Origin: an uncultured Eubacteriales bacterium
Lineage (GTDB): Bacteria; Bacillota; Clostridia; Christensenellales; CAG-138
NCBI GenBank assembly: GCA_900547135.1
Contig: URFJ01000003.1
Coordinates: 1 to 40,127, forward strand
DNA length: 40,127 bases
Direction of reading: 5' to 3'
The translations under genes and the position numbers were made by a program. Shown one piece after another: positions 24,179 to 33,315 of this stretch (position 1 is the stretch's first letter; each line of letters begins with the position of its first letter). A model generated the notes under the pieces. That model saw nothing but the letters and a program-made list of their open reading frames with translations, was not told the DNA's origin and did not search any database.

Positions 24179-24449
24179 GCTTTTCCTCCATAATGAATGA
24201 TTTGCTATAATTCTACCACGGGTCTTACTTTAACGCAATTTGACGTGTTTTGGCCTAATTTGATTCCAGTAGCACCGAATTTAGCGGAACCTAAAGACTT
24301 GAAGGGAATTCGGACAATATTACCTGACTTTCTGCGGGGCGAGGCGGGTATAGGCATGAAATTATCTTGCGAATATGACTAAAAGACCGTCCAAACCCAA
24401 TGTTTCAGAAGGCCTTTATCATCAACATTTTATATTGCAGGTGGGAAGA

Positions 24450-24710
24450 TCACTTCGCAGCCAATTTAATGGCAAGCTGGGCTTTTTTTCGGTCGGCAGC
24501 GTTTCTGTGCAGCACGCCTTTATTGACGGCCTTATCCACGATGCTAACGGCGCTAAGATAACAAGCGTTAACGTCTTTTTCATCGCCTTGTGTCAAAGCG
24601 CTGTCAAACTTCTTGATAGCGGTCTTGACGCTGGACATAATCATGCGGTTGCGTAGATTTTTCTTCTGTGTAACGCCAATGCGCTTAATAGCGGACTTAT
24701 GGTTTGCCAA
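24450..24710 (-). CDS. rpsT: 30S ribosomal protein bS20
   Basis: The 86-residue protein reads A-N-H-K-S-A-I-K-R-I after the start and continues with the usual basic helix R-N-R-M-I-M-S-S-V-K-T-A-I-K-K-F, ending in K-A-Q-L-A-I-K-L-A-A-K. bS20 is a primary binder of 16S rRNA. The start codon is TTG at 24710 with GGGAGG eight bases upstream; a frame reaching to 24773 would add 21 unlikely residues. A TTG start is also used for rpsT elsewhere and may relate to its autoregulation. It stands divergent from gpr, a conserved arrangement in spore formers. Confidence 0.96.
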   Translation of the reverse strand: MANHKSAIKRIGVTQKKNLRNRMIMSSVKTAIKKFDSALTQGDEKDVNACYLSAVSIVDKAVNKGVLHRNAADRKKAQLAIKLAAK

Positions 24711-24778
24711 GTAATTCACCTCCCGAATAATTTTACAACGCAGTCCAAAACCTTGGATGCGAGACTCAAACAAACGGC

Positions 24779-24807
24779 ATTATAACACGGGTAAGGCCGA
24801 GATGCAA
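24779..24807 (-). promoter_or_regulatory. Sigma-A type promoter of rpsT
   Basis: On the minus strand: TTGCAT (24802-24807), 17 bases, perfect TATAAT (24779-24784) with an extended -10 TG one base before it. An A-run (the T8 at 24820-24827 on the plus strand) lies upstream and could be an UP element. The leader to the TTG start is about 60 bases. Confidence 0.7.
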
Positions 24808-24942
24808 GTGAAAACGCCGTTTTTTTTGTCTTATATTATCGTGATAGACGGTACACGCCCGCATAAACAAAAAATTGGCATCAAAATGCCCCGCTATGGC
24901 AACACTAAATACCGAATTTCAGCAGCAAACAGGAGGTTACCT

Positions 24943-25866
24943 ATGTCACGAAATATATATACAGATCTGGCAATGGAGGCAAGAGAGCTAAATCCAAGCA
25001 TACCCGGCATTGAAGAGACAAATGAATCCAAGGGTGAGATAGGCGTTTCAAGAATTCGGGTCGTCAATGACCTGGCGGCACAGAAGCTTTGCAAGAAGAA
25101 AGGGATGTACGTAACGCTTGACGCACCCGAGCTTGTAAACAGGCCCCTTGACCTGTTTGAAGCGTTAAGCAATGCTGTGGCGGAGGAGATAAAGCAGCTT
25201 ACGGGCGGCCTTAAAAATGAGGCAACGGTGCTGGTCGTGGGCTTGGGAAACCGTTTCATTACCCCAGACTCCCTTGGCCCGCGGGTAGCGGAACAGGTGT
25301 ATGTAACACGCCACATTACCGAATATCTTCCGGATGCCTTTGATCACCCCATTCGGTCGGTATGCGCGATAGCGCCTGGCGTGCTGGGTGTGACGGGAGT
25401 GGAAACCCTGGAGATAATACGTGGCGTAGTTGAGCACATAAAACCTGACCTTGTAATTGCCATTGACTCGCTTGCGGCTAGGAATTCAGAGCGCATCAGC
25501 ACGGCGGTGCAGATCACCGATACCGGAATAAGCCCAGGGTCGGGGGTTGGAAACACCCGCCTTGACATAAGCCCAGAGTCGCTTAACGTACCTGTGCTGG
25601 CCATCGGGGTTCCTCTTGTAGTCTATGCCAGTACTGTGGTACAGGACGCTATTGAGCTAATGGCCGACGAAACGGGCCTGCATAACGATGAGGAACGACT
25701 TAAGAGCCTTGCTGAGAAGGTGATAAATGAAAAGCTGGGGCCTATGATTATGACTCCTAAGGATATTGACAGTATCGTAGGAGATATGTCCAAGATAATT
25801 GCGGATGGAATAAACCTAGCCATACACGGCGCTAATTATGATGAAATACGTTCTCTGATAGCGTGA
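24943..25866 (+). CDS. gpr: Germination protease GPR
   Basis: GPR degrades the small acid-soluble DNA-protecting proteins of spores at germination; it is an atypical aspartic peptidase made as a zymogen in the forespore. The 307-residue protein shows Y-T-D-L-A-M-E-A at the start, the propeptide region G-I-E-E-T, G-E-I-G-V-S-R-I-R-V, and the core G-L-G-N-R-F-I-T-P-D-S-L-G-P. A-I-A-P-G-V-L-G-V-T-G, D-S-L-A-A-R and D-T-G-I-S-P-G-S-G-V-G-N-T-R follow. ATG 24943 follows AGGAGGTTACCT. The frame runs open upstream to 24757, but without another site. It should depend on sigma-G, though I see no clear sigma-G promoter. Confidence 0.96.
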   Translation: MSRNIYTDLAMEARELNPSIPGIEETNESKGEIGVSRIRVVNDLAAQKLCKKKGMYVTLDAPELVNRPLDLFEALSNAVAEEIKQLTGGLKNEATVLVVGLGNRFITPDSLGPRVAEQVYVTRHITEYLPDAFDHPIRSVCAIAPGVLGVTGVETLEIIRGVVEHIKPDLVIAIDSLAARNSERISTAVQITDTGISPGSGVGNTRLDISPESLNVPVLAIGVPLVVYASTVVQDAIELMADETGLHNDEERLKSLAEKVINEKLGPMIMTPKDIDSIVGDMSKIIADGINLAIHGANYDEIRSLIA

Positions 25867-25950
25867 TGTAGGACGGCAACCATTTGTTATGGTGCTTGGG
25901 CGTTTGTTTTCACGCTTATTCTTTAGAGAACTAAACAAGCTTGCTATTAG

Positions 25951-25983
25951 GGCGGCCGCATTGGGCCGCCTGACCTGTTTTAA
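25951..25983 (+). terminator. Terminator after gpr
   Basis: GGCGGCC (25951-25957) pairs perfectly with GGCCGCC (25964-25970), with a six-base loop; TGACCTGTTTT follows. The stem is GC-rich and the U-tract is a few bases away. Confidence 0.55.
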
Positions 25984-26051
25984 TAGGCGTCCTTAGGGTG
26001 GCGCTCTTATTCCATTTGCTTATAAGGCGGATTTGAGATATAGTGTAGAAT

Positions 26052-26783
26052 ATGGACATCAAGCTCAAAAAACATATACGTCTTTCTCCAAGGCTCGAAG
26101 CGATAGCGGAAATGCTTTCGGGCGTTTATGAAGCGGCCGACATTGGATGCGATCACGGAAGGTTGTCCGCGGCGCTTGTGCAAAGGGGGATTGTCCATCA
26201 CGTAAAGGCAAGCGATATAAGCGAAGCATCGCTTAATAAGGCGCGCCGACTGGCAAAGCTATGCGGAGTTGCCAGCCGTATCCGGTTCGATGTGGTGGAT
26301 GGCCTTGAGCTTCTTAACCCTGGTGAAGCGGATGGAATAATTATGGCGGGCATGGGAGGCGAGTTGATAGCGAGGATGCTTGAAAAGGGCGACGCAGCGG
26401 CGCGCTGCGCAAAACGCCTTGTATTGCAGCCGATGCGCGGCGCAGAGGAACTGAGGCACTATCTTAATCAGAACAATTATGACATAATTGACGAGAGGCT
26501 TGTATTGGATTCGGGGCGGATCTATCAGATCATATGCGCGCATGATGGTACGCCCGCCAAATGTCCGGACGGATTTCCAAAGGATGTGCTGTATATAGGC
26601 TGGCGCATGGCTGTAAACCGCGATCCGTTACTAAGCGCGCTTATCGGCTTGTATAGGCGTAACGTTGAAAAAAGGCTTATACGAGCCTTAGCGGCCGGCT
26701 CCAGGCCGCCCGCGCTTATAAACAAACTGAAACAGCTGGATAAAATAGAGTCATTTATGGAGGGCTATAGTGGTGAGGCTTGA
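26052..26783 (+). CDS. trmK: tRNA (adenine(22)-N1)-methyltransferase
   Basis: SAM-dependent enzyme that methylates N1 of A22 in tRNA. The 243-residue protein has the SAM-binding motif A-D-I-G-C-D-H-G-R-L-S, the following acidic A-S-D-I-S, and I-M-A-G-M-G-G-E-L-I (the catalytic region of TrmK), then L-Q-P-M-R-G and a helical C-terminal part. The ribosome-binding site before ATG 26052 is weak. The next gene (NIF3 family) starts 14 bases before its stop, the same order as yqfN-yqfO in Bacillus. Confidence 0.94.
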   Translation: MDIKLKKHIRLSPRLEAIAEMLSGVYEAADIGCDHGRLSAALVQRGIVHHVKASDISEASLNKARRLAKLCGVASRIRFDVVDGLELLNPGEADGIIMAGMGGELIARMLEKGDAAARCAKRLVLQPMRGAEELRHYLNQNNYDIIDERLVLDSGRIYQIICAHDGTPAKCPDGFPKDVLYIGWRMAVNRDPLLSALIGLYRRNVEKRLIRALAAGSRPPALINKLKQLDKIESFMEGYSGEA

Positions 26784-27537
26784 AGACTTTTTGTCGATAT
26801 GCGAATCGCTCGCGCCAAAGGAGTTAGCTTTGGATTTTGATAATCCGGGACTTTTAGTAGGCCCGGATCATGATGAGATACGGAGGGTACTGGTTGCCCT
26901 TGACTGCACAGGAGCCGTGGCGAGGGAGGCGGTGAATTGGGGCGCTGATCTGGTTTTAACGCACCATCCTATGTTCTTTAACGGCATAAAGAGCTTTACG
27001 CCCCGCGATCCTGGCACATCGGCGGCTTATACATTGGCTAGAAACGGTATAGGGCTTTTCGCGGCCCATACAAACCTTGACGCTGCGCATGGCGGCGTAA
27101 ACGACGCTCTGTGTGAGGCGCTCGGAGTTAAGAATGTTCGTATAATAGGGGATGAGGGAATTGCAAGAATCGGGGAGCTTTTTGAAAGGGCAACGCTTCG
27201 CAACTTCGCAGTCCACGTTCAGGAAAGACTAGGCGGCAGGGTTCGTATAGCTGGAAAGCCGGATGCGTGGGTGGCCCGCGTTGCCGTTATGGGTGGCTCG
27301 GGAGGAAGCGACGTAAAAATGGTACGCAATGAAGGAGCGGACGTGTATGTTACGGGCGAGATTAAGCACTCCCAGGCAATAGAGGCGGTTCACCTTGGAC
27401 TCGCCGTGGTTGAGGCAGGACACTATGAAACGGAAAGAGTTGTTATGCCATCCGTTATTTGCCGTTTACAGGCCTTGACCGATGGTGTACAATATAAATT
27501 GGTGTGTTGCGACGCATCCCCATTTTGGTCGCTTTAG
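26770..27537 (+). CDS. NIF3-family dinuclear metal protein
   Basis: The 255-residue protein belongs to the NIF3/YqfO family, hexameric proteins with two metal ions per subunit, whose reaction is not settled. Visible marks are W-G-A-D-L-V-L-T-H-H-P with two metal His, L-F-A-A-H-T-N-L-D with a third, and the late Y-V-T-G-E-I-K-H-S-Q plus V-E-A-G-H-Y-E-T-E. It is the short form: the roughly 110-residue PII-like insert of Bacillus YqfO is absent. GTG start with GGAGGG five bases upstream; it overlaps trmK. Confidence 0.93.
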   Translation: MVRLEDFLSICESLAPKELALDFDNPGLLVGPDHDEIRRVLVALDCTGAVAREAVNWGADLVLTHHPMFFNGIKSFTPRDPGTSAAYTLARNGIGLFAAHTNLDAAHGGVNDALCEALGVKNVRIIGDEGIARIGELFERATLRNFAVHVQERLGGRVRIAGKPDAWVARVAVMGGSGGSDVKMVRNEGADVYVTGEIKHSQAIEAVHLGLAVVEAGHYETERVVMPSVICRLQALTDGVQYKLVCCDASPFWSL

Positions 27538-27576
27538 GAACGGTTTAAGAAAAGTCCCAGCAGGAGGTAATTGATT

Positions 27577-28296
27577 ATGAACAGCTTTGACGCTTTGTTG
27601 AGTTATCATGAGGCGGAAATGAAACTTACCGCTTTGGAAAAGGAAATAGTGACGTCCCCTGCCAGGGTGCGTCTCAACAAACTGCGAGGGATACTTACAG
27701 AGCAGCAGAAGCTGCTTTCTAACATTCAAAAGCAGGTTGACTCCAAAAACAAAAGCTTTGAAGCGCTTTCCGTTATGGCAAACGAGTTTGAACACGCGTT
27801 TGAGCTTGAAAAATCGGATCTTGACTTGATGATGGAAGACGAGGAATGCACAGCAGCCGAAATGAGCGAGGCAAGGCGCTCCTTGGAATCGCTGTTGTCG
27901 AGAATAACAGCGGTAAGAAAAGAGCTGTACGATACCATCTCATGGCTGGATAAAGCGGCTGCTGAAGCTAAAGCCATCTATTTAAAGGGGGCTAAGGCTA
28001 ACAAGGAATACAACATTATATATAAGCAGTGCGAAGAAGAGTTTGAAAAGGCTAAGCCAGACATTGAGGCGGCCAAAGCGGAGACGGATGCCCGTGAAAA
28101 GAACGTGGCGCCCGAGCTTGTAAAAAAGTACAAGACGATAAGAAAAAAGCACGCCGTCCCTTTGGCGAAACTGGAGGGAGAGCGGTGCGGCGGATGCAAC
28201 ATGTCGCTTCCAACTACGGTTGTGCGATCGGTAATTAACGGTACTGGGATAGTGGAATGCGAAAACTGCGGAAGAATACTATATTCCGACGCATAA
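27577..28296 (+). CDS. Coiled-coil protein with C4 zinc ribbon
   Basis: The 239-residue protein is a long coiled-coil hairpin (residues 1-190) ending in a four-Cys zinc ribbon, C-G-G-C-N-M-S-L-P and C-E-N-C-G-R-I-L-Y. This is the layout of the family often annotated as C4-type zinc ribbon domain protein, whose role may involve nucleic acid binding. AGGAGG lies nine bases before ATG 27577; an in-frame TTG two codons earlier is too close to that site. It is probably co-transcribed with trmK and the NIF3 gene and is followed after 40 bases by the RNase P RNA, an order I recall from other Clostridia. Confidence 0.88.
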   Translation: MNSFDALLSYHEAEMKLTALEKEIVTSPARVRLNKLRGILTEQQKLLSNIQKQVDSKNKSFEALSVMANEFEHAFELEKSDLDLMMEDEECTAAEMSEARRSLESLLSRITAVRKELYDTISWLDKAAAEAKAIYLKGAKANKEYNIIYKQCEEEFEKAKPDIEAAKAETDAREKNVAPELVKKYKTIRKKHAVPLAKLEGERCGGCNMSLPTTVVRSVINGTGIVECENCGRILYSDA

Positions 28297-28336
28297 CACC
28301 GGTAATATATTGCCGGATGAATTAAAAGCGGCGCAA

Positions 28337-28708
28337 ATACGAGTAAGCTATGTGACCGCATACGGCGGTGCCCGTATGAGGAAAGTCCGAGCTCCACAGG
28401 GCAGGGTGCCGGATAACGTCCGGTGGAGGCGACTCCAAGGAAAGTGCAACAGAAATAAACCGCCCCAAACGATGAAGAGCGAAAATACCGCTTTTCAGCG
28501 TTTGGGGCAAGGATGGAAAGGCGAGGTAAGAGCTCACCGGCGGCATGGCGACTTGTCCGCCCTGTAAACCCCACCCGGAGCAAGATTGAATTGGGAGCAT
28601 TTAATGGCGGCCCGCCACGCTCCTTGTAATCGCTAGAGCCTGTTGGCAACTTCAGGCCAAGATAGATGGTCACACTTAGACAGAACTCGGCTTACGGCTT
28701 GCTCGTAT
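28337..28708 (+). ncRNA. rnpB: RNase P RNA
   Basis: The catalytic RNA that matures tRNA 5' ends. The ends form helix P1: ATACGAGTAAGC (28337-28348) pairs with GCTTGCTCGTAT (28697-28708), one G-U. Conserved core segments are in order: GAGGAAAGTCCGAGCTCC with ACAGGGCAGGGTGCCGGATAA (P3/P4 side), then GGAAAGTGCAACAGAAA, then GAGGTAAGAGCTCACCGG, then AGATAGATGGTC and ACAGAACTCGGCTTAC at the 3' side (P4 partner). A long P12 stem is formed by GCCCCAAACG and CGTTTGGGGC. The layout suggests the common bacterial type A, though this was not folded by program. Confidence 0.95.
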
Positions 28709-29288
28709 ACATGTGTTGAAATATGGCGTTCATAATTTTATGGGCGTCATTTATTATTGGCTTGAAATCTAATATGACTATGACGGACTAGGTTTAGTTC
28801 TTAGTCCATAATCATATTATAGCGAAAATGCGGAGGAGTTCCTCAAGCCATATAACCTGATGTAGAAACTGTTAAGGTTTTCATCCTATTGATTCAATGT
28901 GTTTTCCTTACATCAACTAAATAATTATATGTTTTGCTATCTTATAATGTATTTAAAAATGTAAACCAGAAGAAAAACGATACGTTTAGCTAAACTCCCA
29001 ATCTGCAATAGTAATTCCATGTTAACTGCGTGAACTCCATCTTAATTACCATATCCGTTTCAATAAACTAAATGCTTATAATTTTTTAAATCAAAATTAC
29101 CGTTATAACAAAAGCCCCATAAACTGACAGGACCATGCATTTGTACATACTGGATTTCTCATCGTCAGGCTCAGGGTTTGATGGTTGAGCTAAATGTGTC
29201 CAGAGTGCAAACCATACACCATGGCGATTGTATTATAATAGTCCACGTGATAAAATATTATGAATTACCTTTTGGAAGGATATATGTT
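28709..29288. other. Long AT-rich gap between rnpB and secA
   Basis: No gene with a ribosome-binding site is seen in this 580-base stretch. It holds an imperfect inverted repeat (28770-28819). A TATAAT at 29234-29239 lies about 50 bases before secA but has no good -35. An open frame joins secA from 29178, but the ribosome-binding site fits the ATG at 29289. Confidence 0.5.
28770..28819. repeat. Imperfect inverted repeat after rnpB
   Basis: TAATATGA ... TATGACGGACTA on the left is mirrored by TAGTCC ... TCATATTA on the right, with three bulged or mismatched positions and an 11-base centre. No T-run follows. It may help end the rnpB transcript or bind a regulator. Confidence 0.4.
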
Positions 29289-32030
29289 ATGGGATTCATT
29301 GATGTATTGCTCGGAAATACGAGTTCAAGCAGAATAAAAAAATTAAGGCCAGTGTTAAACGCTGTAAATGGATACGAGTCTTCTATGAAGGCTCTTTCGG
29401 ACGAACAACTCAGAGCAAAAACAACCGAGCTTAAAGAGCGGCTTAAAAAGGGCGATACCCTGGACTCCCTGTTGCCGGAGGCTTATGCGGCTGTAAGGGA
29501 AGCCGCCGTCAGAACGATAGGGCAGCGGCATTACGACGTTCAGGTTCTTGGAGGAATTATCCTGCATCAGGGGCGTATAGCTGAGATGAAAACCGGAGAA
29601 GGGAAAACGCTTGTAGCTACCTTGCCGTCTTACTTAAACGCGCTTGAGGGAAAGGGCGTTCATATTGTAACGGTAAACGACTATCTGGCAAGGCGAGACG
29701 CGCAATGGATGGGCAAGATACACCGTTTTCTTGGCCTTTCCGTAGGATGTATTACTACTGATCTTGAACCGTCCGAGCGCAAAGACATATATGCGTGCGA
29801 TATCGTATATGGAACGAATAATGAATTTGGTTTCGACTACTTGCGCGATAATATGGTGGTTTACCGGGAGAGCATGGTTCAGCGCGAACTCAATTATGCT
29901 ATAGTTGACGAGGTTGACTCGATTTTGATCGACGAGGCGAGAACTCCGCTTATAATTTCCGGTCACGGCGAGGAATCTACGGATATGTACGTCAAGGTCG
30001 ATCGCTTTGTCAGCAAGCTGGAGCGCGGGGCCAACATAGAGAAGCTTACTCGATCTGAAATACTCCTTGAAGGCGCCGAACAGAAGGAGAGCGGCGACTA
30101 TATGGTGGATATAAAGGCCAGGACGGCCGCGCTTACCCGCCAAGGCATGGATAAGGCCGAGCAATATTTTGGTCTGGACAACATAGCTGATCCTGACAAT
30201 TCCGAGCTTAACCACCATATCATGCAGGCCCTTAAAGCGCACGCGCTGTTCAGCCGCGATAAGGATTACGTCGTTCAGGAAGGCCAGGTAATCATTGTCG
30301 ACGAGTTCACGGGCAGGCTTATGATCGGAAGAAGATACTCAGACGGCCTTCACCAGGCGCTTGAGGCCAAAGAGGGAGTAAAGGTTGAGCGGGAGAATAA
30401 AACGCTTGCCACCATAACGTTTCAGAACTATTTCCGCATGTATAAAAAGCTGTCCGGCATGACGGGTACAGCAAAGACCGAGGAGGCCGAGTTTCAGGGG
30501 ATTTACGATCTGGACGTAGTTGAGATACCAACCAACCGTCCTCTTATCAGAAACGATATGAACGATGTTATATACAGCACCCAGAAGGGAAAATTCAAAG
30601 CTGTTGTGGATTCCATTGAAAAGGTGCATAAAACCGGTCAGCCTGTCCTTGTGGGTACTATATCGGTTGAAAAGAGCGAGATGCTCAGCGATTTGCTTAA
30701 ACGGCGCGGTATCGACCATGAGGTGTTAAACGCAAAGCATCATAAGCGCGAGGCGGAGATAGTGGCGCAGGCCGGCAAGTTTGGCAAGGTAACGATAGCA
30801 ACCAACATGGCGGGACGTGGAACCGATATACTGTTGGGAGGCAACCCTGAGTTTTTAGTTAAGCAGGAACTTGCTCGGCAGGGAATGGACGAGTCCATGA
30901 TAGAAGAGGCGAACAGCCATTCGGACACTTCCGATCAGGCGGTCATTGCGGCGCGTGAAGCCTATAATGAGCTTTACAAAAAGTATAAAAAACAGACAGA
31001 CGATGAGCATGAAAGGGTGATAGCGGTTGGCGGACTGCATATAATAGGCACCGAAAGGCACGAATCAAGACGAATTGACAACCAGCTTAGGGGAAGGGCG
31101 GGCCGCCAGGGGGACCCGGGTTCCACTTGCTTCTATGTTTCGCTTGAGGATGAGCTGATGCAGCGCTTTGGCGCGGACAGGGTTAAGAATATAATGATGC
31201 GGCTTGCCCCTGAGGACGACGTGCCCATGGATATATCAATACTCAGCAAGCAGATTGAAACCGCGCAAAAGCGGGTGGAAGCCCATAACTATGATATTAG
31301 AAAGAACGTCTTGCAGTATGACGACGTAATGAATAAGCAGCGCGAGATCATTTACGGGCAGCGCAGAGCGGTGCTCATGGGAGAGGATATATCAGGTTCG
31401 GTAATGAAGATGATAGAGGAGGCCGTCGATTCGAGGATTGACACATATTGCCAGGCAAACCTGAGCGAGGAGATGTGGGATATAGGAGGTATGGCAACCT
31501 CCCTTGAGGAGCTTACGGGAGTGAAATTCCAGACCGGAGAACTGGCCAAAGAGATAAAGAACCGCAATGCTATGCGAGATAAGATCTTGACAGGAATGAG
31601 ATCGATATATGCTGAAAAAGAGGCTGAAATAGCATCTCACGGAATCGACATGAGGGAAGTGGAGCGCATACGGCTTCTTAGAGCGGTAGATACGCACTGG
31701 ATGGACCATATCGACGCGATGACCCAGTTGAGGCAGGGGATAGGTCTGCGCGCCATGGCCCAGAAAGACCCTGTCATAGAGTATAGAAACGCGGGATTTG
31801 ACATGTTCGACGAAATGGTAGCCGGTATACGCGAGCTTACTGTGAGGACGCTGTACCACACTACGGTCAAGGTAGCGCCGCAGCAGCGCGAACAGGTGGC
31901 AAAGCCCATTGAGCCGGTGTCAGAGGAAGGGAATAAGCCAAAACGCGTAAAACAGACCCCAGGACGGAATGATCCATGTCCGTGCGGGAGCGGCAAAAAG
32001 TATAAACAATGCTGCGGAAGGAGCCAGTAA
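29289..32030 (+). CDS. secA: Protein translocase ATPase SecA
   Basis: SecA is the ATP-driven motor that pushes preproteins through SecYEG. The protein has 913 residues from ATG 29289 (AAGGA eight bases upstream, first residues G-F-I-D-V-L-L-G). Walker A is at about 102-107 (T-G-E-G-K-T), then the DEAD-like D-E-V-D-S-I-L-I-D-E-A-R-T-P-L-I-I-S-G. The preprotein cross-linking domain follows, then T-N-M-A-G-R-G-T-D-I-L-L-G-G-N-P and R-I-D-N-Q-L-R-G-R-A-G-R-Q-G-D-P-G of the second motor domain. The C-terminal zinc motif C-P-C-G-S-G-K-K-Y-K-Q-C-C is intact. prfB follows after 62 bases, the classic Firmicutes order. Confidence 0.98.
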   Translation: MGFIDVLLGNTSSSRIKKLRPVLNAVNGYESSMKALSDEQLRAKTTELKERLKKGDTLDSLLPEAYAAVREAAVRTIGQRHYDVQVLGGIILHQGRIAEMKTGEGKTLVATLPSYLNALEGKGVHIVTVNDYLARRDAQWMGKIHRFLGLSVGCITTDLEPSERKDIYACDIVYGTNNEFGFDYLRDNMVVYRESMVQRELNYAIVDEVDSILIDEARTPLIISGHGEESTDMYVKVDRFVSKLERGANIEKLTRSEILLEGAEQKESGDYMVDIKARTAALTRQGMDKAEQYFGLDNIADPDNSELNHHIMQALKAHALFSRDKDYVVQEGQVIIVDEFTGRLMIGRRYSDGLHQALEAKEGVKVERENKTLATITFQNYFRMYKKLSGMTGTAKTEEAEFQGIYDLDVVEIPTNRPLIRNDMNDVIYSTQKGKFKAVVDSIEKVHKTGQPVLVGTISVEKSEMLSDLLKRRGIDHEVLNAKHHKREAEIVAQAGKFGKVTIATNMAGRGTDILLGGNPEFLVKQELARQGMDESMIEEANSHSDTSDQAVIAAREAYNELYKKYKKQTDDEHERVIAVGGLHIIGTERHESRRIDNQLRGRAGRQGDPGSTCFYVSLEDELMQRFGADRVKNIMMRLAPEDDVPMDISILSKQIETAQKRVEAHNYDIRKNVLQYDDVMNKQREIIYGQRRAVLMGEDISGSVMKMIEEAVDSRIDTYCQANLSEEMWDIGGMATSLEELTGVKFQTGELAKEIKNRNAMRDKILTGMRSIYAEKEAEIASHGIDMREVERIRLLRAVDTHWMDHIDAMTQLRQGIGLRAMAQKDPVIEYRNAGFDMFDEMVAGIRELTVRTLYHTTVKVAPQQREQVAKPIEPVSEEGNKPKRVKQTPGRNDPCPCGSGKKYKQCCGRSQ

Positions 32031-32092
32031 CGGGCATTATAATACAGGGTAATACAAGGTATATTAAATTATTTTAGAGGGATGTGATCTTT

Positions 32093-33194
32093 ATGGTTCA
32101 GCTTGACGAGTACCGTCAACAGCTTGCGGCGACAATCGAAACCCTGAAAGAGGCAGGTGAATCCCTTTGACCTGGCTAAGTTAAAGGGGGAGAAGGAAGA
32201 GTTGGAAAACGGCATGTCGGCCATGGGTTTTTGGGACGACGTTGAAAACGCGAACAAGGTCAATCAGAGAATAAAGGCCATATCAAACAAGATTGACAAA
32301 TATGAAAAACTGGCGCTTCGTGGCGAGGACCTGGAAACGCTTATTGAAATGGCTGAGGAAGAGGGCGACGAGTCCATGCTCGACGAGATCGCTTCGGAAT
32401 ATGCCGCATTTGAGCGGGGAGTTGAGGCGCTGAAGCTTGAAACGCTGTTAAAGGGGCCATATGACACGAGCAACGCGGTGCTGTCACTTCACGCCGGAGC
32501 GGGAGGGACAGAGGCGCAGGACTGGGTCAGTATGCTGTACCGAATGTATACCAGGTATTGCGACGTAAAGGGGTTTACTGTGAAGACGCTTGATCTGCTT
32601 GACGGGGATGAGGCTGGAATCAAAAGCGTAACCTTTGAAGTCGACGGCGATAACGCTTATGGATATCTAAAGGCGGAAAAAGGCGTACACAGACTGGTCA
32701 GGATATCTCCATTTGATTCATCGGGAAGGCGGCACACGTCGTTTGCATCACTGGACGTTACGCCTATCTTTGAGGACGACAGGGGAGATATCTCCATAGA
32801 TCCCGACGACCTAAGGGTTGATACCTACAGATCCAGCGGCGCCGGAGGCCAGCATGTAAACAAAACGTCATCCGCCATAAGGATCACCCATCTTCCAAGC
32901 GGAATAGTGGTCCAGTGCCAAAACGAACGCAGCCAGATACAGAACCGGGAAACGGCGATGAGGATGCTAAGGGGCAAGCTGCTTGAAATTAAGGAGCGCG
33001 AGCGTATGGAACAGATGGCCGAGATAAAAGGCGACATGAAAAAGATAGAATGGGGAAGCCAGATAAGGTCATATGTGTTCCAGCCTTATACATTGGTAAA
33101 GGATCATAGAACAGGCGTTGAAAACGGAAACATACAGGCCGTAATGGACGGGGATCTTGACACGTTTATCAATGCGTTTCTCGTTCAATCGTGA
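32093..33194 (+). CDS. prfB: Peptide chain release factor 2, made by programmed +1 frameshift
   Basis: RF2 ends translation at UGA and UAA. The gene is read as two parts: codons 1-25 from ATG 32093, then an in-frame TGA at 32168-32170, then the +1 frame from GAC at 32169 to the stop at 33194, 366 residues in all. The shifted reading joins G-E-S-L to D-L-A-K-L smoothly, in the usual place for RF2. The class I marks G-G-Q (S-G-A-G-G-Q-H-V-N) and the RF2-specific S-P-F (R-I-S-P-F-D-S-S-G) are present. The frameshift gives autoregulation: low RF2 slows reading of the TGA and favours the shift. It follows secA by 62 bases. Confidence 0.96.
32153..32171 (+). promoter_or_regulatory. prfB programmed +1 frameshift site
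   Basis: The slippery CTT followed by TGAC (CTT 32165-32167, TGA 32168-32170, C 32171) is preceded by AGGTGA (32155-32160), which matches the extended anti-Shine-Dalgarno complement AAGGAGGTGATC. The spacing of four bases is close to the known E. coli arrangement. Confidence 0.93.
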
Positions 33195-33315
33195 TCAAAA
33201 TAATTATGATGTCGGCTTAGTGGGATTCATGCGGAAGCTCATTTGGCCGGCCTAGGATAAATACTATTTCCAAGTATTAACCACCTGTGAAATTATTAAG
33301 CTAAAGAGGTGAAGC

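Noticed and set aside
24830..24942. Possible sigma-G promoter before gpr (GCATA near 24870)
   Set aside because: No CATnnTA-like -10 lies at the needed 17-18 base distance.
28310..28567. Plus-strand frame of 85 codons
   Set aside because: It is inside the RNase P RNA gene.
27978..28673. Minus-strand frame of 231 codons
   Set aside because: It covers the RNase P RNA and the end of the zinc-ribbon gene on the wrong strand, with no ribosome-binding site.
29634..30242. Minus-strand frame of 202 codons
   Set aside because: It is antisense to the well-supported secA gene.
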